This document shows, piece by piece, positions 40,309 to 49,268 of a DNA stretch of 64,000 nt. The stretch comes from Bacillota bacterium (GTDB lineage Bacteria; Bacillota; Clostridia; Christensenellales; Aristaeellaceae), in assembly GCA_023459275.1 (NCBI GenBank), contig JAEWVC010000091.1:91053-155052 (forward strand), in the 5' to 3' direction. Numbering within the stretch: the stretch's first letter is position 1; every line of letters starts with the position of its first letter. The notes under the pieces were generated by a model. The model saw nothing but the letters and a program-made list of their open reading frames with translations. It did not search any database and had not been told where the DNA came from. Made by a program: the position numbers and the translations under genes.

Positions 40309-40784
40309 TCCAGAGATACCTCCCATTCGGTAAGGGCCGCCCGGAGAAGCTTCCGGGATTTTGCCAGCCGGTTTTTGACGGTGGAGGCCGGAAGGCGCAG
40401 AGTTTGCGCCACCTCCCGCTCGGTAAACTGTGCGACATACTTGAGGATCAGGGGAAGGCGGAGGCTTTCCGGCAGCGCCTGCACAGCGTCCCATAGGTCC
40501 GGGTCCGGCGGCGCGAACGGCTTGTCTTCCGGCATCACCGTTTCGGATGGCATCACCCGCATGCGGTAGCGCTGGATGTTCCGGCATTCGTTCACCACAA
40601 TCCGGGCAAGCCATGGGCCAAAGGTTTCCGGATGCGCACCCGCGCGGGCGGCCCATGCCTTCATCAGCGCCTGCTGCACGGCGTCCTCGGCGTCCTGACG
40701 GGTTCTGAGGATGCCGTAGGCAACCTGGTACAGCCGGGCAAACCGGGCCTCCGTTTCCTGAAGGAACATTGCGTTTTCTACCAT
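40305..40784 (-). CDS. ECF-type RNA polymerase sigma factor (second)
   Basis: A 159-residue sigma-70 family protein: region 2 (RLYQVAYGILRTRQDAEDAV, WLARIVVNECRNIQRY) and region 4 (LPLILKYVAQFTEREVAQTL). The start is the ATG at 40784 after GGGGGAGG. It is coupled to the membrane protein by a 4-bp overlap. A terminator (40800-40843) separates it from ftsZ upstream. Confidence 0.93.
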   Translation of the reverse strand: MVENAMFLQETEARFARLYQVAYGILRTRQDAEDAVQQALMKAWAARAGAHPETFGPWLARIVVNECRNIQRYRMRVMPSETVMPEDKPFAPPDPDLWDAVQALPESLRLPLILKYVAQFTEREVAQTLRLPASTVKNRLAKSRKLLRAALTEWEVSLE

Positions 40785-40799
40785 GGCCGCCTCCCCCGT

Positions 40800-40843
40800 G
40801 AAAAATTGAAAGGCCTTTCAACCGTATATACGCGTGAAAGGCC
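40800..40843 (-). terminator. Intrinsic terminator between ftsZ and sigma gene
   Basis: On the minus strand GGCCTTTCA pairs with TGAAAGGCC across 14 nt and is followed by TTTCAATTTTT. A local palindrome TTGAAAGGCCTTTCAA overlaps the 3' arm. Confidence 0.65.
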
Positions 40844-40984
40844 CGGAAGGTATGCAAGTATGAAAAATCTGATGCTTCTCCCATGGCATGTGGGCAGCCC
40901 CGGCGATCCAGGTCCTTCACGCAGCGGCATCTCCAGGCATTTGCCGGTGCCTTACAAAACCGCCTGCCCAAACCGAATCCTTCC

Positions 40985-41046
40985 CCTATAAAGTTTTTAG
41001 GGTAGGGCACGGGGAGGGTGCCTTTTTCAAAAAGCACCCTCCCCGC
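40985..41046 (+). repeat. Repeat family C, copy 4
   Basis: Lead-in CTATAAAGTTTTTAGGGTAG, then arms CGGGGAGGGTGC and GCACCCTCCCCG around CTTTTTCAAAAAG, immediately after ftsZ. Confidence 0.7.
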
Positions 41047-41060
41047 TTATATCCGCATCT

Positions 41061-42473
41061 TTACTTTTTCGGTGCCCTTCTTAGGAACGCCGGCACGCCC
41101 AGCTCATCCTTTTCCGCCTGCTGCGGCTGCTGAGGGGGATAGGGGGTGGCATAGGGGCTCTGCTGGGGCTGATAGTAGGGTTGCTGGGGCTGATAGGGCT
41201 GGAAGCCCGGCTGCTGCTGCGGCTGAGCAGCGGGATAGGGCTGGCCGTAAGCGGGTTGATAGGGCTGCTGCTGCGGCTGGGCCTGGGGTGCCGGGGCCGC
41301 GGGCCGCCCGCTGTTCACAAAGCCGGGGATTTCCGGCTCAAAGGACTGCTCGGGCTTTGGCGCCTGTTCGCCCTCCGCCTGTTCCCGGCCGGGTGCCGCT
41401 GGCGCGGCGGCGGTGCGGGAGGCATAGGGGTTGTAGGTGGGCCTTGTCTCATAGGTACCGGTGGTCCGAAGCCTCTCGAAAGGCTTCTTGGGCGGCTCCT
41501 TGGGTGGGAAAGGCGTCTTTTCAAAGCCGGTGGCGATCACGGTGATGCGCACCTCGTCGCCCATGGCTTCGTCGATGCCAGCGCCGAAGATGATGTTGGC
41601 CTCGCTGTCAGCGGACTGCATCACCAGGTTCGCGGCCTCGTTGATGTCCACGATGGAGATATCCTCGCCGCCGGTGATGTTGATCAAAACAGCCCTGGCG
41701 CCGTCGATGTTGGTTTCCAGCAGGGGGCTTTGGATGGCGTTCTTGGCGGCATCCACCATGCGGTTTTCACCCTTGCCTACACCGATGCCCATGTGGGCCA
41801 TCCCGCCGGATTCCATCACGGTCTTGACGTCAGCGAAGTCCAGATTGATCAACGCGGGCACGGCGATCAGGTCGCTGATGCCCTGGATGCCCTGGCGGAG
41901 CACATCATCCGCGATGCGGAAAGCCTCCAGCATGGTGGTCCCTTTGCTCACCACCTGCAAAAGCCTGTCGTTGGGGATCACCACCAGGGTGTCCACCCGC
42001 TGCTTCAAATCCGCAATGCCCATTTCGGCATTCTTCATGCGCTGCTTGCCTTCAAACTGGAAGGGCTTGGTGACCACCGCAATGGTAAGGCAGCCCAAGT
42101 CCCGGGCGACCTCAGCCACGATGGGGGCCGCGCCCGTGCCGGTGCCGCCGCCCATGCCCGCGGTGACGAACACCAGGTCGGCGCCCTTCAAAACCTGGGC
42201 GATCTCCTCCCGGCTCTCCTCCGCCGCACGGCGGCCGATATCAGGGATGGCGCCCGCCCCAAGGCCCTTGGTGAGCTTTTCGCCAATTTGGATCTTGGTG
42301 TTGGCATTGGACATGCCCAGCGCCTGACGGTCCGTGTTGATGGAGATGAACTCCACGCCTTTCAGCCCGGCATCCACCATGCGGTTCACGGCATTGTTGC
42401 CGCCGCCGCCGCAGCCCACAACCTTGATCGACGCGAAATTCAGCTTATCGTCTTCCATCTGAAACTCCAGCAC
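41061..42473 (-). CDS. ftsZ: Cell division protein FtsZ
   Basis: A 470-residue tubulin-like GTPase forming the Z ring. Early GCGGGGNNAVNRM, the tubulin signature GGGTGTGAAP and the T7 region are all present. The C-terminal 150 residues are a linker very rich in P, Q and Y with PQQP-type repeats, longer than usual, ending in the conserved DELGVPAFLRR peptide for FtsA binding. The GTG at 42473 fits the Clostridia-type N-terminus MLEF and has GGGGGA upstream; an ATG five codons later is also possible. Last gene of the dcw cluster. Confidence 0.98.
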   Translation of the reverse strand: MLEFQMEDDKLNFASIKVVGCGGGGNNAVNRMVDAGLKGVEFISINTDRQALGMSNANTKIQIGEKLTKGLGAGAIPDIGRRAAEESREEIAQVLKGADLVFVTAGMGGGTGTGAAPIVAEVARDLGCLTIAVVTKPFQFEGKQRMKNAEMGIADLKQRVDTLVVIPNDRLLQVVSKGTTMLEAFRIADDVLRQGIQGISDLIAVPALINLDFADVKTVMESGGMAHMGIGVGKGENRMVDAAKNAIQSPLLETNIDGARAVLINITGGEDISIVDINEAANLVMQSADSEANIIFGAGIDEAMGDEVRITVIATGFEKTPFPPKEPPKKPFERLRTTGTYETRPTYNPYASRTAAAPAAPGREQAEGEQAPKPEQSFEPEIPGFVNSGRPAAPAPQAQPQQQPYQPAYGQPYPAAQPQQQPGFQPYQPQQPYYQPQQSPYATPYPPQQPQQAEKDELGVPAFLRRAPKK

Positions 42474-42574
42474 GTTCCATCCCCCTACTCTGTATCAAAA
42501 TACGAAACGTTTTATAAAGGAAGATTCCTCCATGTTCAGGCGTTCAGCCCGCAAACAGGACCCTGTTCCACCGC

Positions 42575-43768
42575 TTATCCGGCAAACAGGCTCCTGAAAA
42601 AGTCTTTAACGCCGCCCATCAGCCCTGGGGAAGGCAGGTGCTGATGCTCCACGGTGTCGATCACCAGGTCCATCAGGCCCAGCGCGCTGGCATAGGCCGG
42701 GCTGTTGAGCTTCATGGTCCGCTTGGGCGTATCCCGTACGGGCTTGTCCAGCTTGCCGGCCAAATAATCCCGGCCGCCGCGGTTAAGGCACAGGGCACCG
42801 CCCGTAAGATAGAAGGTGCTCCAGCTCCCCAGGCGCACGCCGCTCTGGTCGATGCAGGCCTTGACAGCCTCGGCAATCTCATCCACCCGGGGCTCCAGCA
42901 CCCGGGCCACCTCCTGGTGGGGGAAGGACGTGGGCTTGCCCTCCGGCCCTTGGGAAACCTCATAGCTCTGCTGGGCCGTGGCCATGCCGTACACATAGGC
43001 GCGCTTCAACTGCTCGGCGGACTCCAGGGGGATTTTAAGGCCCATGGCCAGGTCTGCCGCCATATGCCCGCCGCCCATGGAGATGGTCCTGTGGAAAATC
43101 ACCGCGTCGCCCTCCACGGCCATGACTTCGGTGTTCAAATAGCCCATATCAATGAGGATGGCGGTGCGGTCCCGGTCCTCCTCGGGCAGGTACAGCATCG
43201 CCTCGCCCGTGAGGGTGGAAAAAAAGCCGCTGATGGTAATGTTCATTTCCCGCAGCCTGCCGGAAATTTCATCCAGGAAAAACTGGTCGGCCACCACAAA
43301 GGAGACCAGCGCCCGAAGCTCCCGGCCCTTCATATCCATGGGCTCCAGCGTTTTCTTGCCGTCGTCCACCATGAACCAGGCGGGGCTCCTGTGCACCACC
43401 ACGCCCCGCAAGGGGGCCAGCTCCTTCTGAGCCGACTCGAATATGCTTTCAATGTGCTTCAGTGTCACCCGGGGATCCGCCCCCTGCAGCTCCACTTTGG
43501 CCGGGATGGCGTACACCCTGGAAAACTCGCCCGGCACGCCCACATTGATCTCCTTGATGCGGAAATGGGCCTGAGCCTCCGCCTCGCTTATCGAAGCGCG
43601 GATAGCGTCATTGAGCGTAAGGGGGGAGTTCCACGTGTCGCCCGAATACCCGTCATAGGGCGCCGTTCCCGCTCCGCTGATATCACAGCGCTGATTCCCG
43701 CTGTTTTCCGCTACCAGCGTGACGATCTTGCTGGTGCCAAAATCCATCGCCGCCACAGTGGTCTTCAT
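42575..43768 (-). CDS. ftsA: Cell division protein FtsA
   Basis: A 397-residue actin-like ATPase tethering FtsZ to the membrane. It has DFGTSKIVTLVAE at the N-terminus and ILIDMGYLNTEVMAVEGD in the second nucleotide loop. The C-terminal GGVKDFFRSLF is the amphipathic membrane-targeting helix. ATG at 43768 with GAGGAAC upstream; the longer frame has no site. It precedes ftsZ by about 100 bp and has two possible promoters upstream. Confidence 0.94.
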   Translation of the reverse strand: MKTTVAAMDFGTSKIVTLVAENSGNQRCDISGAGTAPYDGYSGDTWNSPLTLNDAIRASISEAEAQAHFRIKEINVGVPGEFSRVYAIPAKVELQGADPRVTLKHIESIFESAQKELAPLRGVVVHRSPAWFMVDDGKKTLEPMDMKGRELRALVSFVVADQFFLDEISGRLREMNITISGFFSTLTGEAMLYLPEEDRDRTAILIDMGYLNTEVMAVEGDAVIFHRTISMGGGHMAADLAMGLKIPLESAEQLKRAYVYGMATAQQSYEVSQGPEGKPTSFPHQEVARVLEPRVDEIAEAVKACIDQSGVRLGSWSTFYLTGGALCLNRGGRDYLAGKLDKPVRDTPKRTMKLNSPAYASALGLMDLVIDTVEHQHLPSPGLMGGVKDFFRSLFAG

Positions 43769-43818
43769 ACGTTCCTCGTACCCCCGTTCCTGGGAACCCC
43801 TGCCATAGATCAACAATC

Positions 43819-43848
43819 ATTATAGCATAGGGGTGCCCCTCTTGAGAA
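43819..43848 (-). promoter_or_regulatory. Proximal ftsA promoter candidate
   Basis: On the minus strand, -10 TATAAT (43819-43824) with a weak -35 TTCTCA at 18 bp spacing. Confidence 0.5.
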
Positions 43849-43943
43849 GAAGAAAAATGCAGGCGTGCATATTCTTTCATTGCATGCATACCAAGCGGGA
43901 CCCTCCGGGATCAATTGCATATCCATCCAACTTACCAAGATAC

Positions 43944-43972
43944 ATTGTACCTGTTTTAGGAAAAAACCGCAA
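43944..43972 (-). promoter_or_regulatory. Distal ftsA promoter
   Basis: On the minus strand, -35 TTGCGG (43967-43972), 17 bp spacer, -10 TACAAT (43944-43949). It would allow ftsA-ftsZ transcription apart from the rest of the cluster. Confidence 0.65.
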
Positions 43973-44042
43973 GGGAAAACCGTTGAAAATCCATTGTTTT
44001 TTCATCTTTTTCCCCCAAAATCCTCCAATTTGGGCCACAATC

Positions 44043-44861
44043 TCAGTCAGCCGGGATATACGTAGGGTTCACAGGGGTGGATACGTCGATGCTGCCCTTC
44101 TGCCGGCCCGTTTCCTGCAAATAGGCGATCACCGCCCGCATGGAGCCGATTTTGGCCCGCATATCCACCGCATTCCCCAGGCGGATGGAATATCCATCCA
44201 CAGATATCAAATACAGATTGTCCACATCCGCAAGATTTAATTCCGAAATATGGGAAGCGAACCCCTGAAGCACAAGCTCCCCCACCATCTGCTGGTAAGC
44301 GGAAAGCTGCGTCTCCTGGCGGCAGACGATCTGGCGCCCCAGCTCGCTTTTTGTAATTTCCATGCCGGTGGCCGTCATCAGCCCTTCCTCCGGCAAAAGC
44401 GTCTGGGTCTGCTCCAGCACCATCCCTTCGTTGTCCAGCGTATACTGTACGCCCATAAACTGCATATTCACTCTGGGGATGCGCTCATATACCTTCAAAA
44501 TCAGCCCGTCCGGATAATCCCGCTGCATATCCTGGAAGATCAGGTACCGGTCCCGGTTGATCCCCTCGCGTATCCTATCCTTGTTCAAAAGCAGGACATT
44601 GTCCCCCTCCTCCAAGCCCGCCAGGGTGATCACTTCCTGGCGTGTGCGGTTTACGAGCCCAACCACCTGCACCCGGGCATATTTCAGCCGGAACAGGGTG
44701 CCATACAGGATGCCGCCCACGATGAGCAAAGCCGCCAAAATGCAAAGCACAGCCCAAAAGCCCCTGCCCTTCGGGCGGGGCCCCGGGCTGGCGGGATTCT
44801 CGGAAAAAGACGGCGGAAAACTGTTTTCCCGCATCCTTCCGGGGCTTTCGTACCGGTTCAG
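44043..44861 (-). CDS. ftsQ: Division protein FtsQ/DivIB
   Basis: About 272 residues: a short basic cytoplasmic tail, one membrane helix (FWAVLCILAALLIVGGILYG), then a POTRA domain (ARVQVVGLVNRTRQEVITLA) and the FtsQ beta domain. The start is unusual: AGGGAGGTG lies 6 nt before a CTG at 44861, whereas the first ATG (44834) has GGAAGG directly abutting it. The frame stays open far upstream only because it runs through repeats E and D. It follows murA in the cluster. Confidence 0.88.
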   Translation of the reverse strand: MNRYESPGRMRENSFPPSFSENPASPGPRPKGRGFWAVLCILAALLIVGGILYGTLFRLKYARVQVVGLVNRTRQEVITLAGLEEGDNVLLLNKDRIREGINRDRYLIFQDMQRDYPDGLILKVYERIPRVNMQFMGVQYTLDNEGMVLEQTQTLLPEEGLMTATGMEITKSELGRQIVCRQETQLSAYQQMVGELVLQGFASHISELNLADVDNLYLISVDGYSIRLGNAVDMRAKIGSMRAVIAYLQETGRQKGSIDVSTPVNPTYIPAD

Positions 44862-44905
44862 GGGGAGCACCTCCCTTGCTTTTGCATTTGATCTTGCTGT
44901 CAAGT

Positions 44906-45200
44906 GGCTTTGCGAAGCTTTGCCCTCGCTGCACTGCACGCTGGCTGCGCCATTGTGCGGCCGTTGGCTCGGGTAAGGCAGGAATTTCTCTGAAATTCCT
45001 GCGAAAACTACCGCACATGCCGCTGATTTTCGATTCCAATTGGAGGCTCCGTACCCCCGCCCCCGCCTGTGGCGGAAAAGGGCGGGGTAGAGGAGGCCGG
45101 CGAAACGAGCCATGCGAGCGGCAGCGAAGCAGGGCGACGATTGGGCCGGATGGGAAAGCGGCCCTCCAATACCTCCCAGGGAGTTGTCAGCGGTCTGGAT
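44906..45200 (+). repeat. Repeat family E, copy 2, interrupted by D
   Basis: Matches 6968-7150 block by block: CCCTCGCTGCACT, CGCTGGCTGCGCCAT, GGAATTTC/GAAATTCC, ACCGCACATG and GCTGATTTTCGAT. Its terminal hairpin is split: CAATTGGAGG ends near 45046 and CCCTCCAATACCTCC resumes at about 45162. A family D copy lies between. Confidence 0.8.
45055..45153 (+). repeat. Repeat family D, copy 1 (nested in E)
   Basis: About 99 bp beginning CCCCGCCCCCGCCTGTGGCG and ending GGGCCGGATGG, nearly identical to 16157-16255 in the opposite orientation. It sits where the intact E copy has only a short hairpin loop. Confidence 0.85.
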
Positions 45201-45235
45201 TGACACACGAACTTTGCTTCATGCGTGTGCCTTGA

Positions 45236-46489
45236 TCATTCCACCCTTTGTATTCTGGCCCCCAGGCTTTGCAGCATGTCCTCCAGGTTTTCATACCCGC
45301 GGTCAATCAGGTGCACGTTATCCACCTCTGTGACGCCATGGGCGGCAAGCCCGGCAAGCACCAGCGCGGCGCCGCCCCGAAGATCCCTGGCGTTGACCCG
45401 GGTTCCGTACAGCGCCTCCACCCCCTGGACGATGGCCATGCGGCCATTGACCATGATATTGGCGCCCATACGGTTCAGGTCCCCCGCGTGGGTGAAGCGG
45501 TTCTCGAATACATTCTCCACCACGATGGATGTTCCCTTCGCGATGGCCGCCAGCGCCAGCATCTGCACCTGCATATCCGTTGGAAATCCTGGATGGGGCT
45601 GGGTTTGAAGCTGCTGGAAGGCTGCAAGCCGGCCGGGTGCTTTCAGGTCGATGGAGCCGATCCGCTCCCGTATCTCACAGCCCATTTCACGAAGCTTGGC
45701 CAACACCGCCACCATGTCCCTAACGGGCGCGTTATCCAGATGTACTTCGCCTCCGGTGATGGCCGCCGCGGCCAGCATGGTACCCGCCACGATCCTGTCC
45801 GGAATCGGCCTGTAAACTGTGCCGTGAAGCGCCTTGACCCCGCGGATCTGGATGGTGTGGGTGCCCGCGCCCCGGACGATGCCGCCCATGGCGTTGATGA
45901 ACCTTTGCAGGTCCTCGATCTCAGGCTCCCTGGCCGTATTGTGGATGGTGGTGGTTCCCGGGATCAAAACCGCCGCCATCATCACGTTTTCCGTGGCGCC
46001 CACGCTGGGGTAATCGAAATGTACCTCCGAGGCGTGCATCTCCCGCCCGTCGCAGTGGATTAGCCCGCCCTCCTCCAGGATGGTCACACCCAGGCGTTTC
46101 AGGCCGCTCAGGTGCAGGTCGATGGGCCGCATGCCGATCTCGCAGCCGCCGGGATACGTGACCGTCGCCCGCCGAAACCGGCCCAGGATAGGCCCCAGCA
46201 AAAATATGGAGGAACGGATCTGCTTGGATAGGCTGTCCGGCATTTCCCAATTATGTAGCTCACTGGATTGGATATGCATCGTGCTTTCCGCACGGGTGAT
46301 CCGGCAGCCAAGGATCTCCAATATATCCGCCATATGATGAGCGTCGCTGATATTGGGGCAGTCCAGCAGCGTGACTTCCTCCTGCGTCAGGATGCTGGCA
46401 GCCAAAATGGGCAGCACGGCGTTCTTGGCGCTGTTCACGCGAACAGAACCCGCCAAGGGCGTCCCACCCTCCACACGGAAAAATCCCAT
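45236..46489 (-). CDS. murA: UDP-N-acetylglucosamine 1-carboxyvinyltransferase
   Basis: A 417-residue enzyme making enolpyruvyl-UDP-GlcNAc, the first committed step of peptidoglycan synthesis. The catalytic cysteine is in YPGGCEIGMRPIDLH near residue 115, so fosfomycin sensitivity is expected at the protein level. The ATG at 46489 follows GGAGGTGAAACAC. It occupies the position between ftsW and ftsQ where murG and murB often lie. Confidence 0.97.
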   Translation of the reverse strand: MGFFRVEGGTPLAGSVRVNSAKNAVLPILAASILTQEEVTLLDCPNISDAHHMADILEILGCRITRAESTMHIQSSELHNWEMPDSLSKQIRSSIFLLGPILGRFRRATVTYPGGCEIGMRPIDLHLSGLKRLGVTILEEGGLIHCDGREMHASEVHFDYPSVGATENVMMAAVLIPGTTTIHNTAREPEIEDLQRFINAMGGIVRGAGTHTIQIRGVKALHGTVYRPIPDRIVAGTMLAAAAITGGEVHLDNAPVRDMVAVLAKLREMGCEIRERIGSIDLKAPGRLAAFQQLQTQPHPGFPTDMQVQMLALAAIAKGTSIVVENVFENRFTHAGDLNRMGANIMVNGRMAIVQGVEALYGTRVNARDLRGGAALVLAGLAAHGVTEVDNVHLIDRGYENLEDMLQSLGARIQRVE

Positions 46490-46574
46490 GTGTTTCACCT
46501 CCACCGTTATTTCCCGTGCTTCATCCTATGAAGGCGGGAAAATTTGGTGAGGCGAAAGGCAAAAACAGGCAGTT

Positions 46575-47732
46575 TTAGCCGAAATTGCGCTCGCAGTTCC
46601 TGCTGATATTTAAAAGGATACCCACCGCCGCCAGCATAATGGAGATGGAGGTGCCGCCGTAGCTGAAGAAAGGCAGCGGCAGGCCCGTGGTGGGCAGAAT
46701 GCCCACCGCCACGCCCATGTTGAGAAAGGCCTGGATGGAGATCATGGCGGTGATCCCCGCGGCCAGCAGGCAACCGAACTTATCCCGGCAGGTAACGGCG
46801 ATGCGCATGCCTATGAACAGGAAAGCCACGAACAGCGCGATCACCGCCAGGCAGCCGAAAAGCCCGAAGTCCTCCCCCACGATGGCAAAGATGAAATCAC
46901 TTTGGGGGTAGGGCAGGTAGGCGTATTTCTGCCGGCCCTGGCCAAGACCCATGCCGAAAAGCCCACCGGAGCCAAAAGCGATCAGGGACTGGGCCAATTG
47001 ATACCCCTCGTCGCTCATCTTGGCGAAGGGATCCCGGAAGGAAAGAAGCCGCTCTCTTCGGTAGGGCTCGCTCCAGGCGTAGAAGAAGCCCGCCACGGCA
47101 CCCAATGCGCCAAGCAGCGTCAAATGCCGCCATTTGGCCCCGGCCATGAGCACCATCACGCCGCTGACCATGAGGATGGACATGGCGGTGGACAGGTTGG
47201 GCTGCTCCAGGATCACCAAAAAGAAAAAACCCGGAAGCACCATCAGGGGCAATATGCCGCGGAAGAGGGAGCGGACGGCGTCCCCCCCGTTGGTGAGCGC
47301 GGTGGCCAGAAACACCACCACGGCGAACTTGGTGAGCTCTGAGGGCTGGAAGCTCTGCCCCGCGATGCTCAGCCACCTTCTGGAGCCGTTTAGGTAGACG
47401 CCGATGCCGGGGATGAGCACCAGGATGAGAAGCACGGCGCTTGAACCCAATCCCGTGAGAACCACCCACGGCTTTTTCCAGAACGTATAGGATATGCGTG
47501 AGGTGACGGCCATAGCCACCAGGCCCACCCCGATGCCAACAAGCTGCTTTTTCACCTCGCTCAGCGGGTCGCCCCTGTCCTGGGCCGTATAGTAGGTGGC
47601 GCTGAAGAGCGTCAGCAGCCCGGCCATCAGCAAAAGAAGCAGCGTCACCACAAGCGCGCCGTCCACGCCCTTCCCCCCGCGTACCGGCAGAACCCTGCCG
47701 GCCGTCCTCATGGCGGTACGGTTGTCCGTCAT
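46575..47732 (-). CDS. ftsW: Peptidoglycan glycosyltransferase FtsW
   Basis: A 385-residue SEDS polymerase with about ten membrane helices. Conserved pieces are GSRRWLSIAGQSFQPSELTK, SEPYRRERLLSF, the DFIFAIVGEDFG block and GLPLPFFSYGGTS. It polymerises lipid II at the septum with the PBP encoded earlier in the cluster. The ATG at 47732 has GGAAAGGGG upstream; the longer frame is not supported. Confidence 0.96.
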   Translation of the reverse strand: MTDNRTAMRTAGRVLPVRGGKGVDGALVVTLLLLLMAGLLTLFSATYYTAQDRGDPLSEVKKQLVGIGVGLVAMAVTSRISYTFWKKPWVVLTGLGSSAVLLILVLIPGIGVYLNGSRRWLSIAGQSFQPSELTKFAVVVFLATALTNGGDAVRSLFRGILPLMVLPGFFFLVILEQPNLSTAMSILMVSGVMVLMAGAKWRHLTLLGALGAVAGFFYAWSEPYRRERLLSFRDPFAKMSDEGYQLAQSLIAFGSGGLFGMGLGQGRQKYAYLPYPQSDFIFAIVGEDFGLFGCLAVIALFVAFLFIGMRIAVTCRDKFGCLLAAGITAMISIQAFLNMGVAVGILPTTGLPLPFFSYGGTSISIMLAAVGILLNISRNCERNFG

Positions 47733-47802
47733 GACAAGACCCCTTTCCGGCGGCAAAACGCCGCCCGTCAGGCGCCCTTGGGGGAAAGGGGCCATGATAG
47801 GC

Positions 47803-47853
47803 GGGGAGGCTCCGCCTCCCCATCCCTACTGCTCAAGGGATGCATCCCTTGAG
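47803..47853. repeat. GC hairpin plus perfect 22-bp palindrome
   Basis: GGGGAGGC-TCC-GCCTCCCC (47803-47821) is followed by a perfect palindrome of which one half is CTCAAGGGATG (47832-47853). It lies between murD and ftsW. No T run follows, so a terminator is doubtful. Confidence 0.55.
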
Positions 47854-47864
47854 AATCTCTGTAT

Positions 47865-49226
47865 TTAGACTAATTCATGCACGAGTTCCTTGAAGATCCT
47901 GCCCCGCTGCTCATAATCGGTAAACATGTCGAAGCTGGCGCAGGCGGGAGAGAAGAGCACGTTTCCGCCGGGCACGGCCCGGCTGCGGGCGGTATCGATG
48001 GCCTCCTTCAGTGTGGCCGCGCGGCTGAATCTTTCAAAGCCTGCCTCCGCAAGCGCCTTCTCGATCTGCGGGGCGGTCTGCCCGATGAGCACCGCGTGGG
48101 TGATGGCGGGCGTTTTTGCCATCTCCTGCGCCAGGGGAACAAAGCTCACATGCTTGTCGTACCCGCCCAGGATGATCACCGTGGGTGCCTTCATGGTCTG
48201 CACCGCCTTGATGGTGGAGTCCACATTGGTGCCCTTGCTGTCGTTGTAATATACGACGCCCTGCAATTCCCGGGTCCGCTCAATACGGTGCTCCACCCCC
48301 TGGAAGGTGCGCAGGGAATGGCGGATCACAGGCGCGGGCACGCCCATGGCCACCGCCACCGCCGTGGCCGCCAGCGCGTTTTCCAGATTATGCGGGCCCG
48401 GGATGTAGACCGAGTCCGTCTCGCACACGGCGCGTGTCTCCCCGCCCCAGGCGCACACGATCTTGCCATTTTCCACAAAAGCGCCCAAGGGCACGGCCTG
48501 CTTCCTGGAAAACCAGGCCACCCGGCTATTCAGTTGCCCCGCCATCTCCTGCAGGATAGGGTCATCGAAGTTCAGTACGGCCACATCCTGGGCTGTTTGA
48601 TTTTCAAACAGCCGCGCCTTTAAGCGGATATACTCCTGCATGGTGCCATGGCGGTTCAGGTGGTCCTCCGTAATGTTCAGGATGGCCGCCACCTTGGGAT
48701 GGAAGGTGGTCACGCTTTCCAATTGGAAGCTGGACACCTCCGCCACGATCACATCCTCCTTGCGGCTTTCCATGGCCGCCGCGCACATGGGATAGCCGAT
48801 ATTCCCCGCCACATACGCAAGCTTCCCGGCATTTTTAAAGATTTCACCCAGCAGGGAAACGGTGGTGGTCTTGCCATTGGTGCCGGAGACAGCCACCAGC
48901 GTGCCTTCCGCCAGCTGATAGCCCAGCTCCAGTTCCGCAAGGACAGGGAGGCCCCTTTCCCGGGCCGCCGTAACAAAGGGGGCCTGGATGGGCACGCCGG
49001 GGCTTATCACAATAGCGTCGACCTGGTCAAACAGCGTTTCCGGCTCCTCACCCAGGTGCCATTTCACAGGCAGCATATCCAGCTCGTCCAGGGATACGCG
49101 CAGGTCCTGCCGCTTTTTTTGATCCACCAGGAAAGGCGTGGCGCCATGCTTTACCAATAGCTGCGCCGCGGCCACGCCGCTGCGGGCCATGCCTACCACC
49201 ATCACATTTTTATGTTCCCAGTTCAA
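47865..49226 (-). CDS. murD: UDP-N-acetylmuramoyl-L-alanine--D-glutamate ligase
   Basis: A 453-residue Mur ligase. Its N-terminal Rossmann part starts KNVMVVGMARSGVAAAQLL, the ATP loop is VSGTNGKTTTVSLLG, and the middle contains NITEDHLNRHGTMQEY. The C-terminal domain has VYYNDSKGTNVDSTIKAV. It adds D-glutamate to UDP-MurNAc-L-Ala. It lies between mraY and ftsW. Confidence 0.97.
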   Translation of the reverse strand: MNWEHKNVMVVGMARSGVAAAQLLVKHGATPFLVDQKKRQDLRVSLDELDMLPVKWHLGEEPETLFDQVDAIVISPGVPIQAPFVTAARERGLPVLAELELGYQLAEGTLVAVSGTNGKTTTVSLLGEIFKNAGKLAYVAGNIGYPMCAAAMESRKEDVIVAEVSSFQLESVTTFHPKVAAILNITEDHLNRHGTMQEYIRLKARLFENQTAQDVAVLNFDDPILQEMAGQLNSRVAWFSRKQAVPLGAFVENGKIVCAWGGETRAVCETDSVYIPGPHNLENALAATAVAVAMGVPAPVIRHSLRTFQGVEHRIERTRELQGVVYYNDSKGTNVDSTIKAVQTMKAPTVIILGGYDKHVSFVPLAQEMAKTPAITHAVLIGQTAPQIEKALAEAGFERFSRAATLKEAIDTARSRAVPGGNVLFSPACASFDMFTDYEQRGRIFKELVHELV

Positions 49227-49268
49227 GCCAATACCCCCTTACAGCCGGATCAGGCGCATAGCCTTTTT

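Noticed and set aside
39397..41037. A 546-residue version of the sigma-partner membrane protein
   Set aside because: The extension runs antiparallel-free but out of frame through the sigma gene and beyond it into the ftsZ downstream region; the ATG at 40308 with the 4-bp overlap is far more plausible.
44043..45206. A 387-residue version of FtsQ
   Set aside because: The extra 115 residues come from reading through repeats E and D. The Shine-Dalgarno at 44868-44876 marks the true start.
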